From Mycolicibacterium litorale (GTDB lineage Bacteria > Actinomycetota > Actinomycetes > Mycobacteriales > Mycobacteriaceae): a DNA stretch of 64,000 bases. Position numbers and translations under genes: made by a program. The stretch is taken from contig NZ_AP023287.1 in NCBI RefSeq assembly GCF_014218295.1, positions 4,898,001 to 4,962,000 of the forward strand, given 5' to 3'. This document shows positions 48,198 through 59,971 of this stretch, piece after piece. Under the pieces are notes generated by a model. It was not told the DNA's origin, ran no database searches, and was given only the letters and a program-made list of their open reading frames with translations. The number at the start of each line of letters is the position of its first letter. The first letter of the stretch is position 1.

Positions 48198-50521
48198 GCG
48201 CCCTCGACGGTTTCTACACCACCTGGAACAACGCGCGGCAAACGTTCGGTCAGGGCACCCCGCAGCCGGGCACCGACTTCGACAAGAGTCCGCAACTGGC
48301 GACCCTGGGCGCGGGGCTCGACGCGGCGGCGCCGGGATCGAAGTGGTCGGGGGCTGCCGCGACGAACTACGGCACCGCGAACACCGATCACCAGAAGGTG
48401 TTCACGCAGCTGGCGGAGTTGGACCGCAAGCTCGCCCAGCAGGTCGACCAGTCGGCGCAGGTCGTCGCGACCGGCAGGCAGAACCTCGATCAGGTGCGGC
48501 AGTGGGTGACCGACGCGGCCAACAGCGTGCCGCCGGGCAAGCAGCGCGACATGTTCCTCATGCAGATCGCGAACAAGGGCCTCGGGCAGCTCACCGAGGT
48601 GGTGCAGAAGACCAATGCGGAGTCGAACACCGTCGCGCAGAACATCGCGAAACTGGGGCCCGAGTTCGATGCGTTGACGCGCGAGCAGAAGTTCGGAAAC
48701 GGCGAGAAGGACGAAAAAGGCGACGTCGACGCGCTGGGGAACGAGAAGGAGGCGGAGGAGGAGTCACCTTCCGAACAAGGCGAAGCCGACTCTGAAGCCC
48801 TTCAGAACGGCGAACTCACGCCGGAACAACGCGAACGGCTCGTCACGAACACGACGCTGACGCCCGAACAACAAGCAGCGCTCGACAACGGGAATCTCAC
48901 CCTGCCGCCGGAACAGATGTCGTATTTGCAGGGTTACTCGCGGGCGTTCGGCGACAAGACTCCAGCCGAGGTCAAAGCGATCATGGATAAGGCCGGACCG
49001 GATGGTAGCCGAGTCGCCGACGTCTTCCAGCTGGCGTCAAACGAGAACATCAAGACAGGCCTACCGGAAACGCAGCCACCCTCTATTGACGGACCCGCCA
49101 GCGGCGGCAAGCACGCGCTACCCGACGGCATCCTCAAGGTGCTCGACGGACCCGCGATGACTCAGCCCATGAGTTCCGGTGTGTTCGAAGACGGACGATG
49201 GGTCGTACCGCCGGAGCCGACCGGCCCCCTTCAGCCAACGCCCGGCCTGAATGATCTCGCCACTATCGTCCAAGCAGGAAACCGCGACCTCCAGGAAGGG
49301 ACGGCCCTGGATTCCGGCCTGATGAGCAAGAGCCAAGAGATTCTTGCGCAGTCCAACCAGTGGCCGATTCCCCACGCACCTGGACCAGGGGTAGACCCGA
49401 TGCAGGACGGTCCCCGTTGGTACCACGAGAACGTCGATCCAACACTGCAGAACATGTTCAACGCACTGAATACCGATTCGACCGTGATTCACGAGTCTGT
49501 GACAGGCCACGGCGCCCAGGAGTTTCTGGACGACATGACGCAACATCAGTGGCAGGATAACGGTCTCGCCGCTGGTGGCCTCTTTGACTGGGTAAGCGCT
49601 GATGCCGCGAATGACCCCACCGGTCGCGCAGCGGAAACGGCCCACGCGTTAGCCGAGTACACCAGTCAGTTCGACAACCGGCTACTCAACTTGCCAGGGA
49701 CCGATAATCTGTCACTCGGTCAGGTCAACCCCGAATTGACGCGAGACTGGTCGCGTGCATTCGCGCCCTATCTCGACGATATGGTCGGTATGAATGTCAG
49801 CGGCAATGAAGCCCGCTTCCCGCCTCTTGACGGGATCGACGAACAGCCGCTGAAGACTCGTGCGTTGATGAGCGTTATGTATTCCGACCCAGAAGCATCC
49901 GAAGTGATGTTCAGCAGCGCGAATTCGTTCACTGAGCAGTACATCGAAAGAGCGGCGAACTCCATAACGGATTCAGATCCGACCAGTGACAACGCGGCCA
50001 TGAAGATGGCCGGAAAACTGCAGGGTGCGTTGGACCTTGGTTCATTCGATGAAAAACACGACCTGTTGGGCGATGCTCGGCAGGCCGTACAGGAGTCATA
50101 CGACCGCCGTTCCCGTCTCTACGACCTTTTCTCCGGTGCTGTCGGTGAAACCTCCACCCAAGGCGGGTTCGCGTCACTTCTCAGTCCATATTTGAAGGAG
50201 GCTGTTATCGGCGCGCCTCCGGACCCCAACGCTGAAGAACCGACCGCAACTCCTCGAAGCGACTTCCCTATACAGGCACGACTTGCCGAGGCCCTACTGG
50301 CACAGCAGGTCGGCAACCCCGACATTCAGCAATGGCTCAACGAGAAATTGGGCGACAAGGAGCATTTCAATATACCTCCGAGCAAGATTGACCCCGACGG
50401 CTACACCGAGTACTACAACAAAATCACGTCGTACTTCACCGGGATTTTTGGCGCTGACAAGCTAATGGACAATTACTGGGAGACCTACAGCAGTGCGTAT
50501 CTCGACGCGCATGGGAAATGA
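48194..50521 (+). CDS. EspA/EspE-like type VII secretion effector candidate with divergent C-terminal region
   Basis: A 775-residue protein from GTG 48194. The first 170 residues are helical and resemble the EspA/EspE group of ESX-secreted proteins: a WxG-type turn at Trp51-Ser-Gly53 (GSKWSGAAATNYG) and long helices (LAELDRKLAQQVDQSAQVV). Residues about 170-260 are a highly charged linker (NGEKDEKGDVD; EEESPSEQGEADSE), then Asp/Asn-rich helical text without recognisable enzyme motifs. DNA for the N-terminal part is typical GC-rich mycobacterial; from about 48680 it is visibly AT-richer, pointing to a different history for the C-terminal part. No signal peptide. Its stop overlaps the lipoprotein start (ATGA), so the two are a unit. 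Effector or toxin-like role is inferred from architecture only. Confidence 0.75.
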   Translation: MSALDGFYTTWNNARQTFGQGTPQPGTDFDKSPQLATLGAGLDAAAPGSKWSGAAATNYGTANTDHQKVFTQLAELDRKLAQQVDQSAQVVATGRQNLDQVRQWVTDAANSVPPGKQRDMFLMQIANKGLGQLTEVVQKTNAESNTVAQNIAKLGPEFDALTREQKFGNGEKDEKGDVDALGNEKEAEEESPSEQGEADSEALQNGELTPEQRERLVTNTTLTPEQQAALDNGNLTLPPEQMSYLQGYSRAFGDKTPAEVKAIMDKAGPDGSRVADVFQLASNENIKTGLPETQPPSIDGPASGGKHALPDGILKVLDGPAMTQPMSSGVFEDGRWVVPPEPTGPLQPTPGLNDLATIVQAGNRDLQEGTALDSGLMSKSQEILAQSNQWPIPHAPGPGVDPMQDGPRWYHENVDPTLQNMFNALNTDSTVIHESVTGHGAQEFLDDMTQHQWQDNGLAAGGLFDWVSADAANDPTGRAAETAHALAEYTSQFDNRLLNLPGTDNLSLGQVNPELTRDWSRAFAPYLDDMVGMNVSGNEARFPPLDGIDEQPLKTRALMSVMYSDPEASEVMFSSANSFTEQYIERAANSITDSDPTSDNAAMKMAGKLQGALDLGSFDEKHDLLGDARQAVQESYDRRSRLYDLFSGAVGETSTQGGFASLLSPYLKEAVIGAPPDPNAEEPTATPRSDFPIQARLAEALLAQQVGNPDIQQWLNEKLGDKEHFNIPPSKIDPDGYTEYYNKITSYFTGIFGADKLMDNYWETYSSAYLDAHGK

Positions 50522-51414
50522 GCCACATGATCAGGTTTCGGAGCTTCCTGCTAGTGCTCGCGATCGCGGCTACCCTGACGACGTCGTCCTGCGGAGATGA
50601 GGGCGACGCCGCTGAAGGTGCGAGTACGGAAGTAGCCGGTAGCGCGTGGCCGCAACTCCTCCGCGAATTCCGGTTCCACTGGACCGCCTCTCCGGGCGTC
50701 GACCTTCTGACCGGACCCGCCGTGCCGATTCGCGCGTACCTCGAGTCATATTACGTAGCGTCCTCAACGCTGAACTTGGGCGACGTATATCCCGGGTTCA
50801 TCCGCGCCACACCAGAAAATGATCAGCTAGACGGGCATTATCTCGCTCAACTAGCAAGGATCAGACCGCTTAACGGCGTCAACTCATCGCCAGATGAGGC
50901 AATTCCCCGCTTTGGCTACATGCCAATGCACATCCTCAGCATAAGTCCGATAGGAAACGGGTTACGGGCCATTGTGTGTCAAGGAAATTACGCGACCTAC
51001 ATCCGAAGCACTACCCAGCCGAACAAGTACGTATCGATCTCGGCGGAGCCCAAGACGGCACGGACTGACGGAAGCGACCCCGGAATCGTCGTCCACCGTA
51101 TTGAACTGACAGATCAGGACCCTCGTACAGCGCAAGCCCCACCCAGCACTGGCTCTCAGCCGCAGCGCGGGCCGTCCCCAGCGCCGCACGGCGATGTCTT
51201 CGGGAAATGGTTTTTCACGGGATCGAGTACGTCGTACTGGGGGCCGATAGACGCCCCTGTCCCCGAGTTGTTCCCGTCACCTGAGTTACGGGAGCAATGT
51301 GGCGACACCATGCCAGAGCCTGCGGCGACACGCCTGGAGATGATGAACGGGTTCAAGAACCATCCCGCGCGTCCCGGGATTCCGACGCCCGGATGGCCAG
51401 CAAAGCCGGAGTGA
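50518..51414 (+). CDS. Putative lipoprotein paired with the EspA/EspE-like protein
   Basis: A 298-residue protein. Signal peptide MIRFRSFLLVLAIAATL is followed by a lipobox-like TTSSC (Cys25), so it is probably exported and acylated. The mature part has no family I recognise; it ends in a Pro-rich segment (STGSQPQRGPSPAPHG) and a Pro/Gly tail. Two 60-base lines I counted inside it are 53-55% G+C, against 65-73% in two lines counted in nearby core genes, suggesting transfer. ATG 50518 overlaps the upstream stop; ATG 50527 is an alternative. It could be a surface partner or an immunity-like protein for the upstream candidate effector. That is speculation. Confidence 0.72.
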   Translation: MSHMIRFRSFLLVLAIAATLTTSSCGDEGDAAEGASTEVAGSAWPQLLREFRFHWTASPGVDLLTGPAVPIRAYLESYYVASSTLNLGDVYPGFIRATPENDQLDGHYLAQLARIRPLNGVNSSPDEAIPRFGYMPMHILSISPIGNGLRAIVCQGNYATYIRSTTQPNKYVSISAEPKTARTDGSDPGIVVHRIELTDQDPRTAQAPPSTGSQPQRGPSPAPHGDVFGKWFFTGSSTSYWGPIDAPVPELFPSPELREQCGDTMPEPAATRLEMMNGFKNHPARPGIPTPGWPAKPE

Positions 51415-51602
51415 CCGAGCGCACTCGACCAAGACCGGTGACTACCGATAGTGGCTTGGTGGCGGCACGAAGCCCCTGTCCCGACAGGCGTGCCCTCGTA
51501 GGCTCTACTGACGCGCCGAGACCATCTACCACGCCAGCGGCTACGCCGGATTTCCAACGCCGACCCGGCATTGAACGCCGCCCGCTAGGTGTTGGAACGG
51601 GC

Positions 51603-52469
51603 GTGAGCCCCGTCACCCATCACCGCACCACAGTCGCAGGCATCGACACGTTCTACCGCGCCGCCGGCCCCGTCGACGCTCCCGTCGTCCTACTGCCCCA
51701 CGGCTACCCGGCGTCGTCGTACGTCTACCGCAACCTGATGGCCGCCCTCGGTCACCGGTGGCGTCTCATCGCTCCCGACCTTCCCGGATTCGGTTACAGC
51801 GCAACACCTTCCACCGACGACTTCGACTACACGTTCGCCGCCTACGCCGACTTCCTCGAATCCTTCGTCGACGCGCTGGACCTCGACCGCTACGTCATCT
51901 GGCTGCACGACTACGGCTCCCAGTTCGGCTTCCAGCTGGCGCTCGCCCACCCCGAGCGCGTCGCCGGCCTCGTCATCCAGAACGGCGACATCTACGAGGA
52001 CGCCTTCGGCCCCAAGTACGACTTCCTCAAGCAGTCCTGGAACAACCCTGGACCCGATGCCCGCCGCAAGATCGCCCAACACGTGACGCTCCACGGCTTC
52101 GAGACCGAGTTCCGCGGCGAACTGCCCGCCCACGTCGCCGACCGCATCAGCCCCGACCTGTGGACCCTGCACTGGTCACTGATGAACACCCCGGAGCGCA
52201 TCGCCAACCTGATTCGCCTCCTCGAAGACCAACCCACCAGCCTGCGGTGGTTCGCCGACGAACAGGCCTACCTACGCGAGCACCGGCCGCCGGCACTGAT
52301 CGTCTGGGGACCGCACGACGGCTACATGCCCGAGGAGTCGGCCCGCGCCTACCACCGTGACCTGCCCGACGCTCCGCTGCACCTGCTCGACGGCGGCCAC
52401 TGGCTGCTGGAGACCCACCTCGACGAGGTCGTACCGCTGGTTGACGACTTCCTCGCGGTGGTCTACTGA
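51603..52469 (+). CDS. Haloalkane dehalogenase / epoxide hydrolase-like alpha/beta hydrolase
   Basis: A 288-residue alpha/beta hydrolase. Oxyanion motif LPHGYPASSYVYRN near residue 35, nucleophile Asp in IWLHDYGSQFGFQLA near residue 100, and catalytic His in DGGHWLLETHLDEV near residue 270. An Asp nucleophile with an HDYG elbow is typical of dehalogenase- or epoxide-hydrolase-type members rather than serine esterases. GTG 51603 is chosen because the fold starts right after it; the open frame reaches back to 51297 but those residues are unlike the family. Follows the AT-richer pair and precedes tRNA-Thr; it may be part of the same accessory insertion, though its own DNA is GC-rich. Confidence 0.88.
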   Translation: MSPVTHHRTTVAGIDTFYRAAGPVDAPVVLLPHGYPASSYVYRNLMAALGHRWRLIAPDLPGFGYSATPSTDDFDYTFAAYADFLESFVDALDLDRYVIWLHDYGSQFGFQLALAHPERVAGLVIQNGDIYEDAFGPKYDFLKQSWNNPGPDARRKIAQHVTLHGFETEFRGELPAHVADRISPDLWTLHWSLMNTPERIANLIRLLEDQPTSLRWFADEQAYLREHRPPALIVWGPHDGYMPEESARAYHRDLPDAPLHLLDGGHWLLETHLDEVVPLVDDFLAVVY

Positions 52470-52710
52470 CCGCCCCGCGCACCACTGTCGCTCCACTGTC
52501 GCGCATAGCCGGGCACAACGACTACCGACTCCCGGCGCTGGTGCACTGACCGCACGGTGTTGTACACAGAAGCCGACGAGGCCCGGCAACCAACCGTGCA
52601 CTCGAGGCGGGAACGGGACGCTCGGCATCGAACGTGCGCTGGCTGCGAGAAATCGCGCGGAAAACCGCAGTGGGCGCACGCTCGGCGCGAGGGCCGGCGC
52701 CCACAAAGAG

Positions 52711-52783
52711 AGCCGCCTAGGAGAATCGAACTCCTGACCTATTCATTACGAGTGAATCGCTCTACCGACTGAGCTAAGGCGGC
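52711..52783 (-). tRNA. tRNA-Thr (anticodon CGT)
   Basis: Minus-strand cloverleaf of 73 nt. Acceptor stem GCCGCCT pairs with AGGCGGC, followed by discriminator T at 52711. The D-arm starts TAGCTCAGTCGGTAGAGC, the anticodon stem is ATTCA/TGAAT around loop CTCGTAA, and the T-arm has GGTTCGAATC-type sequence (AGTTCGATTCTC). Anticodon CGT reads ACG. No encoded CCA. Confidence 0.96.
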
Positions 52784-52884
52784 GTGCCCGGCCGACGAGC
52801 GCCTGCGCGAGGCGCAAGCTCCGGAGACCGGGCGGCATGAGTCTACGGCAGCCGCCCACCCGTCTCCAAAGTCAGTCCCGCCCG

Positions 52885-54093
52885 TCAATCCCTCAGGGCC
52901 TGCCCCACGGTCGCCACCATCGCGTCGACCGCGAACTTCGGCTTCACGTTCACCGCCAGCGCCTCGCGACACTCCAGCACCGCCTCGATGCACCGCAGCA
53001 GCTTCTCCGGCGGCGCGTGCGCGGCCAGCGCGGCCACCTTGTCCGCCATGTCCGGATGATTGGCCTGCACGTGCCCCGCCCCCGACGACACGAGCAGCGC
53101 ATCACGGAAGTAGGTGGCCAGGTCGATCAGCGCCCGGTCCAGCGCATCGCGCGACGCCCGGGTCTGCCGCGACTTCTGCCGCTTCTCCAGGTCTCTGATC
53201 GCACCCGTCGCACCGCGCATGGTCCCCGCGGTGCCCTTACCGGTGCCGCCCGCCCCCAGCGCCGTCCGCAGCTCTTCGACCTCGGTTTCGTTGCGGTCCA
53301 CCGTCAGCGCCTTGGCCTCCGCCTCCGCGGACGCCACCAACTCCTCCGCGGCGGCGTACGCCCGTGACGGCGTGGCCGCGTCGCGCGCCAGGCTCAACGC
53401 CCGCTTGCGGCGGTCGCGCGCCTGCTCGTCGACCACAAGCCGGCGCGCCCGGCCGACATGGCCGCCGCTGACCGACGCCGCCCAGCGCGCGTCCTCCTCG
53501 GACAACCCGTCGCCCTCGATCAACACCTGCGTGATCGCCTCCACCGACGGCGTCACCAGTGCGACGTGCCGGCACCGCGACCGCAGGGTGATCGCGATGT
53601 CCTCAGGATCCACCGACGGCGCGCACAGCAGGAACACCGTCGACGGCGGCGGCTCCTCGACCACCTTGAGCAACGCGTTCGCCGCACCCTCGGTGAGCCG
53701 GTCGGCGTCCTCGACCACCACGATCTGCCAGCGGCCCGTCCCCGGCCGCCGCGACGCAATCTGGACGATCGACCGCATCTCGTCCACACCGATCGACAGG
53801 CCCTCCGGGATGATGCGCCGCACGTCGGCGTGTGTGCCGGCCATCGTCGTCGTGCACGCTCGGCACTCACCGCACCCCGGCACACCCTCGGAGGTGCACT
53901 GCAGCGCGGCGGCGAAACACAGCGCCGCGATCGACCGCCCGGACCCCGGCGGACCGGTGATCAGCCAGGCGTGTGTCATGGTCCCCGTCACCGCAGCACT
54001 GTGAGCGGCATCACCACGAGCGGCCTGTGCCGCGCCCACCAACTCCGCCTCAACTGCGTGTTGGCCCACCAAACGGGAAAAAACTCCGGCCAT
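52885..54093 (-). CDS. holB: DNA polymerase III delta' subunit
   Basis: A 402-residue clamp-loader subunit (Rv3644c-like). The P-loop reads GPPGSGRSIAAL with Arg for the catalytic Lys, normal for delta', which does not hydrolyse ATP. A four-Cys zinc module is visible in CTSEGVPGCGECRACTT. Sensor text VVEDADRLTEGAANALLKVVEEPP follows. ATG 54093 is preferred over a TTG nine bases upstream. It helps load the sliding clamp. Downstream is tRNA-Thr on the same strand. Confidence 0.95.
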   Translation of the reverse strand: MAGVFSRLVGQHAVEAELVGAAQAARGDAAHSAAVTGTMTHAWLITGPPGSGRSIAALCFAAALQCTSEGVPGCGECRACTTTMAGTHADVRRIIPEGLSIGVDEMRSIVQIASRRPGTGRWQIVVVEDADRLTEGAANALLKVVEEPPPSTVFLLCAPSVDPEDIAITLRSRCRHVALVTPSVEAITQVLIEGDGLSEEDARWAASVSGGHVGRARRLVVDEQARDRRKRALSLARDAATPSRAYAAAEELVASAEAEAKALTVDRNETEVEELRTALGAGGTGKGTAGTMRGATGAIRDLEKRQKSRQTRASRDALDRALIDLATYFRDALLVSSGAGHVQANHPDMADKVAALAAHAPPEKLLRCIEAVLECREALAVNVKPKFAVDAMVATVGQALRD

Positions 54094-54174
54094 CACGGCC
54101 AACAGTAGTGGTCAGGCCGACACAACTCGCTGACAGCAGCGCTCAACGTCGCCGTGGCCCGATACGGTTAACGG

Positions 54175-55761
54175 GTGGCGTCGGAAGCGATACCGATCGG
54201 GCGAATCAGCGCGTTCGTCCGGTGGGTGGCGCGCACGCCGTGGCCGGTCTTCACCCTGGGCATGCTGCAGGCCGACATCATCGGCGCGCTGTTCGTCCTC
54301 GGATTCCTGCGGTTCGGTCTCCCACCCGAGGACCGGGTGCAACTGCAGGATCTGCCCGCCTTCAACCTGGCGATCTTCCTGGGTTACCTGTTCGTCTCGT
54401 TCACCGTCGGCGCCTACCTGAGCCTGCGGCTGCTCATCCCCGTCATCCGCTGGCAGCGCCGCGACACGCTGCTGGCCGACGGGGACCCCGCCACCACCGA
54501 ACTGGCCCGGGCCCGCGCCCTGCGGATGCCCTTCTACCGAACGGTCATCAGCGTCGCGAACTGGTGCCTGGGCTCGATCGTCTTCATCGTCGCCAGCTGG
54601 CCCGTCGCCAGTAAATCGGCGCCCGTCGTGGCGGTCGCCACCGCACTGGGCGCCACCGCCACCGCGATCATCGGCTACCTGCAGTCCGAACGGGTGCTGC
54701 GCCCGGTCGCCGTGGCGGCGCTGCGCGGCGGCGTCCCCGAGAACTTCCGTGCCCCCGGCGTGATCCTGCGGCAGGTGCTCACCTGGGTGCTCTCCACGGG
54801 TGTCCCCGTGCTGGCCATCGTGCTGGCGCTGGTGGCCAGTCAGTTCGACATCCTCGAGGCGCCCGCCGAACGGCTGACCATGCCGATCCTGTTGCTGGCC
54901 ATCGCCGCGCTGGTGATCGGCCTGGCCGGGACGGTGCTGGTGGCCATGTCGATCGCCGACCCGCTGCGCCAGCTGCGCTGGGCGCTCGGTGAGGTGCAGC
55001 GCGGCAACTACAACGCCCACATGCAGATCTACGACGCCAGCGAGCTGGGCCTGCTGCAGGCCGGCTTCAACGACATGGTGCGCGACCTGTCCGAGCGGCA
55101 GCGGCTGCGCGACCTGTTCGGCCGCTACGTCGGCGAGGACGTCGCCCGCCGTGCCCTCGAACGCGGCACCGAACTCGGCGGCCAGGAACGCGACGTGGCC
55201 GTCCTGTTCGTCGACCTCGTGGGCTCGACCACACTCGCCGCGACCATCCCCGCCGCCGAGGTGGTCAACCTGCTCAACGACTTCTTCCGCGTGGTCGTCG
55301 ACACCGTCAACCGCCACGGCGGATTCGTGAACAAATTCCAGGGCGACGCCGCGCTGTGCATCTTCGGCGCGCCCATCGAGCACCCCGACGCCTGCGGCGC
55401 CGCGCTCGCCGCATCGCGCGAACTGCACGACGAGCTCATCAAGGTCCTCGGCCAGACCGACTTCGGCATCGGCGTGTCCGCGGGCCGCGCGATCGCCGGA
55501 CACATCGGCGCGCAGGCCCGCTTCGAATACACGGTGATCGGCGATCCGGTCAACGAGGCCGCCCGCCTCACCGAGCTCGCCAAACTGGAACAGGGGCATG
55601 TGCTGGCGTCGGCGATCGCGGTCAGCGGTGCGCTCGACGCCGAGGCGCTGTGCTGGAACGTCGGCGAGACCGTCGAACTGCGCGGCCGCATCGTCCCCAC
55701 CCAGCTGGCCCGCCCGGTGAACCTGATGTCGCCCAGCGAGGTCAGCGACGTCTCGCGCTGA
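54175..55761 (+). CDS. Membrane adenylyl cyclase with HAMP domain (Rv3645-like)
   Basis: A 528-residue class III cyclase. Six membrane helices fill the first 265 residues, then a HAMP domain (ADPLRQLRWALGEVQRGNYN) and a catalytic domain (about residues 345-510). Metal-binding Asps lie in VAVLFVDLVGSTTLA and FQGDAALCIFGAP; the base/transition-state region is VIGDPVNEAARLTELAK. It makes cAMP at the membrane. Rv3645 is reported as the dominant cAMP source in M. tuberculosis and important for fatty-acid tolerance and drug resistance. Start GTG 54175, about 80 bases from the divergent holB. Converges on topA. Confidence 0.94.
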   Translation: MASEAIPIGRISAFVRWVARTPWPVFTLGMLQADIIGALFVLGFLRFGLPPEDRVQLQDLPAFNLAIFLGYLFVSFTVGAYLSLRLLIPVIRWQRRDTLLADGDPATTELARARALRMPFYRTVISVANWCLGSIVFIVASWPVASKSAPVVAVATALGATATAIIGYLQSERVLRPVAVAALRGGVPENFRAPGVILRQVLTWVLSTGVPVLAIVLALVASQFDILEAPAERLTMPILLLAIAALVIGLAGTVLVAMSIADPLRQLRWALGEVQRGNYNAHMQIYDASELGLLQAGFNDMVRDLSERQRLRDLFGRYVGEDVARRALERGTELGGQERDVAVLFVDLVGSTTLAATIPAAEVVNLLNDFFRVVVDTVNRHGGFVNKFQGDAALCIFGAPIEHPDACGAALAASRELHDELIKVLGQTDFGIGVSAGRAIAGHIGAQARFEYTVIGDPVNEAARLTELAKLEQGHVLASAIAVSGALDAEALCWNVGETVELRGRIVPTQLARPVNLMSPSEVSDVSR

Positions 55762-55770
55762 GAACGCGCG

Positions 55771-58614
<2,844 letters not shown>

Positions 58615-58735
58615 CTGGATCCTGCTCCACTTCTTCGGTTGCCATCCTGCGCCGGATGCCTCCGTCGGCGCCTGTCGGCACCTGACAATTTCGCACCCTA
58701 CGCTGACCGACGCAAACTGACCCCTTCGTCACCGG

Positions 58736-59329
58736 TCAGTGAATGCTCGGCCAATCGGACAACGCCGCGACGTCGTCAGGAGGTTCCCCCACCGTCTCTA
58801 CCAGGCGTGTCAGCCGTCGCCGCCCACTGATTCGCAACGCCGGACGCGACCCTCTGGTGCCGATCAATGTCGGTGCGATCCCGATCCGCATCATGGCCGA
58901 TGCGAGCGGAGAATGCGTGTCGGGGGCGTGCGGGTCGAGCCCGAGCAGGTAGCCGTTGGGTTCCCGCGTGCCTGCGGCCAACGTCCACGCCCGCAACTCG
59001 CGGGGGCCGGGCAACCACTGCGGAGGGACCGTCTTGACGGCACCGCGCGTCCACTCGGCGGCGATCGCGACGAGGCGGGGTTCGACGTCGGTGCGCACCA
59101 GCGGGGTGCGCTCGTCGGTGCGGGAGATCTCCGCCTCCAGCCCCGCGTCGGTGATCATTCCCGCGAGCGCCTCGGCCCGCCACATGTCCTCCACCACCAC
59201 CGACAGGCGCGCACCCTGTGCGCGGCCGCTGCCGACCAGCACCACCTGACCGGGGCCGGCGAGCAACCCGGTCAGGTCGGCGACGGCGGGGGGTACCGCC
59301 TCAGCCGAGAAGAAGGACAGCTGGCTCAC
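58736..59329 (-). CDS. Conserved actinobacterial protein (Rv3647c-like), function unknown
   Basis: A 197-residue soluble protein from GTG 59329. Conserved stretches include VKTVPPQWLPGPRELRAWTL, LLGLDPHAPDTHSPLASAMM and TRGSRPALRISGRRRLTRLV; the basic C-terminal part could touch nucleic acid. The family is restricted to actinobacteria and sits between topA and cspA in mycobacteria. No catalytic motif is recognised. The frame is open to 59410, but GTG 59329 (SQLSFFSAEAVPPAVADL after the start) matches the M. tuberculosis protein. Confidence 0.85.
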   Translation of the reverse strand: MSQLSFFSAEAVPPAVADLTGLLAGPGQVVLVGSGRAQGARLSVVVEDMWRAEALAGMITDAGLEAEISRTDERTPLVRTDVEPRLVAIAAEWTRGAVKTVPPQWLPGPRELRAWTLAAGTREPNGYLLGLDPHAPDTHSPLASAMMRIGIAPTLIGTRGSRPALRISGRRRLTRLVETVGEPPDDVAALSDWPSIH

Positions 59330-59400
59330 GGCTCGACAGTAAGCCAGCGGAGCGCCCGCCGCGGGATGCCCCGCGGCAGGGGTAACCAACGCCACCGTGT

Positions 59401-59450
59401 ACGAAAACACCCCCGCAGGTCCGTTGCGCGGATCGGCGGGGGTGTTTCGT
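59401..59450 (-). terminator. Hairpin terminator after cspA
   Basis: Long inverted repeat: ACGAAAACACCCCCGC (59401-59416) against GCGGGGGTGTTTCGT (59436-59450), one base of asymmetry, with a further small GATCCG/CGGACC pairing in the loop. It begins 13 bases past the cspA stop and ends a transcript well. Confidence 0.85.
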
Positions 59451-59463
59451 CAGGCTCGCTGTA

Positions 59464-59667
59464 CTAGATGGTGCGCACACCCGTAGCTTGCGGCCCCTTG
59501 GGGCTCTGGCCGACCTCGAACTCGACCTTCTGGTTCTCCTCCAGGGTGCGGAAGCCGCTGCCCTGAATCTCCGTGTAGTGGACAAACACGTCTGCGGAGC
59601 CGTCTTCGGGGGCGATGAAACCGAACCCCTTCTCCGCGTTGAACCACTTCACAGTTCCCTGTGGCAT
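59464..59667 (-). CDS. cspA: Cold-shock-domain protein CspA
   Basis: A 67-residue single cold-shock domain. RNP1 is KGFGFIAP and RNP2 is VFVHYTEI, with surface aromatics Trp8 and Phe residues for single-stranded nucleic acid. The N-terminal [14 protein letters not shown] is the mycobacterial CspA start (Rv3648c). A purine-rich site (CAGGAA) precedes ATG 59667 and the leader is long, as for cold-inducible csp mRNAs. Confidence 0.97.
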   Translation of the reverse strand: MPQGTVKWFNAEKGFGFIAPEDGSADVFVHYTEIQGSGFRTLEENQKVEFEVGQSPKGPQATGVRTI

Positions 59668-59971
59668 TTCCTGTTGTTTCCTTTTCTTCTTCTCCGGGTG
59701 CGGTCCACCGTTTCGGTACACCGGGCCCGTTCCGACCGCCATCCTTCGTGGAGTCGTCGGAACTCGACCCGACCTACAACCCTCGCAGGAACCGCGATCG
59801 CAACGTCGATCCTGCGAGTGCGAGTACACGAACACAGAAGCTGCGACCGCGCTAAGTCAACCACGTTCAGCGCTGGTGCGACAGTCTCAAAACGGTTCCT
59901 TGGGGAACAATTCACCTGTGCACCGACGTTGACGCCCGGCGCACTGTTACAAGAGTGTTTCGGAAGGGTGG
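59668..59971. other. 304-base divergent region between cspA and the helicase gene
   Basis: The left part is the long cspA leader (A/G-rich just before the ATG on the minus strand). A TTGACT box on the minus strand (59855-59860) may be the cspA -35 element. An inverted repeat GTTCC-TTGG-GGAAC lies at 59895-59908, about 65 bases before the helicase ATG. No ORF in the region looks real. Confidence 0.6.
59831..59860 (-). promoter_or_regulatory. Candidate cspA promoter
   Basis: TTGACT (59860-59855) followed after 18 bases by TGTGTT (59836-59831) on the minus strand. Good -35, weak -10. It would give a 5' leader of roughly 160 nt, in keeping with cold-shock genes. Confidence 0.35.

Noticed and set aside
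52885..54093. Loss of the Walker A lysine in HolB as a defect
   Set aside because: Delta' subunits normally lack ATPase residues, so GSGRS is expected.
53458..54108. Plus-strand 216-codon frame opposite holB
   Set aside because: Arg/His-rich antisense text; holB has zinc and P-loop regions in the correct order.
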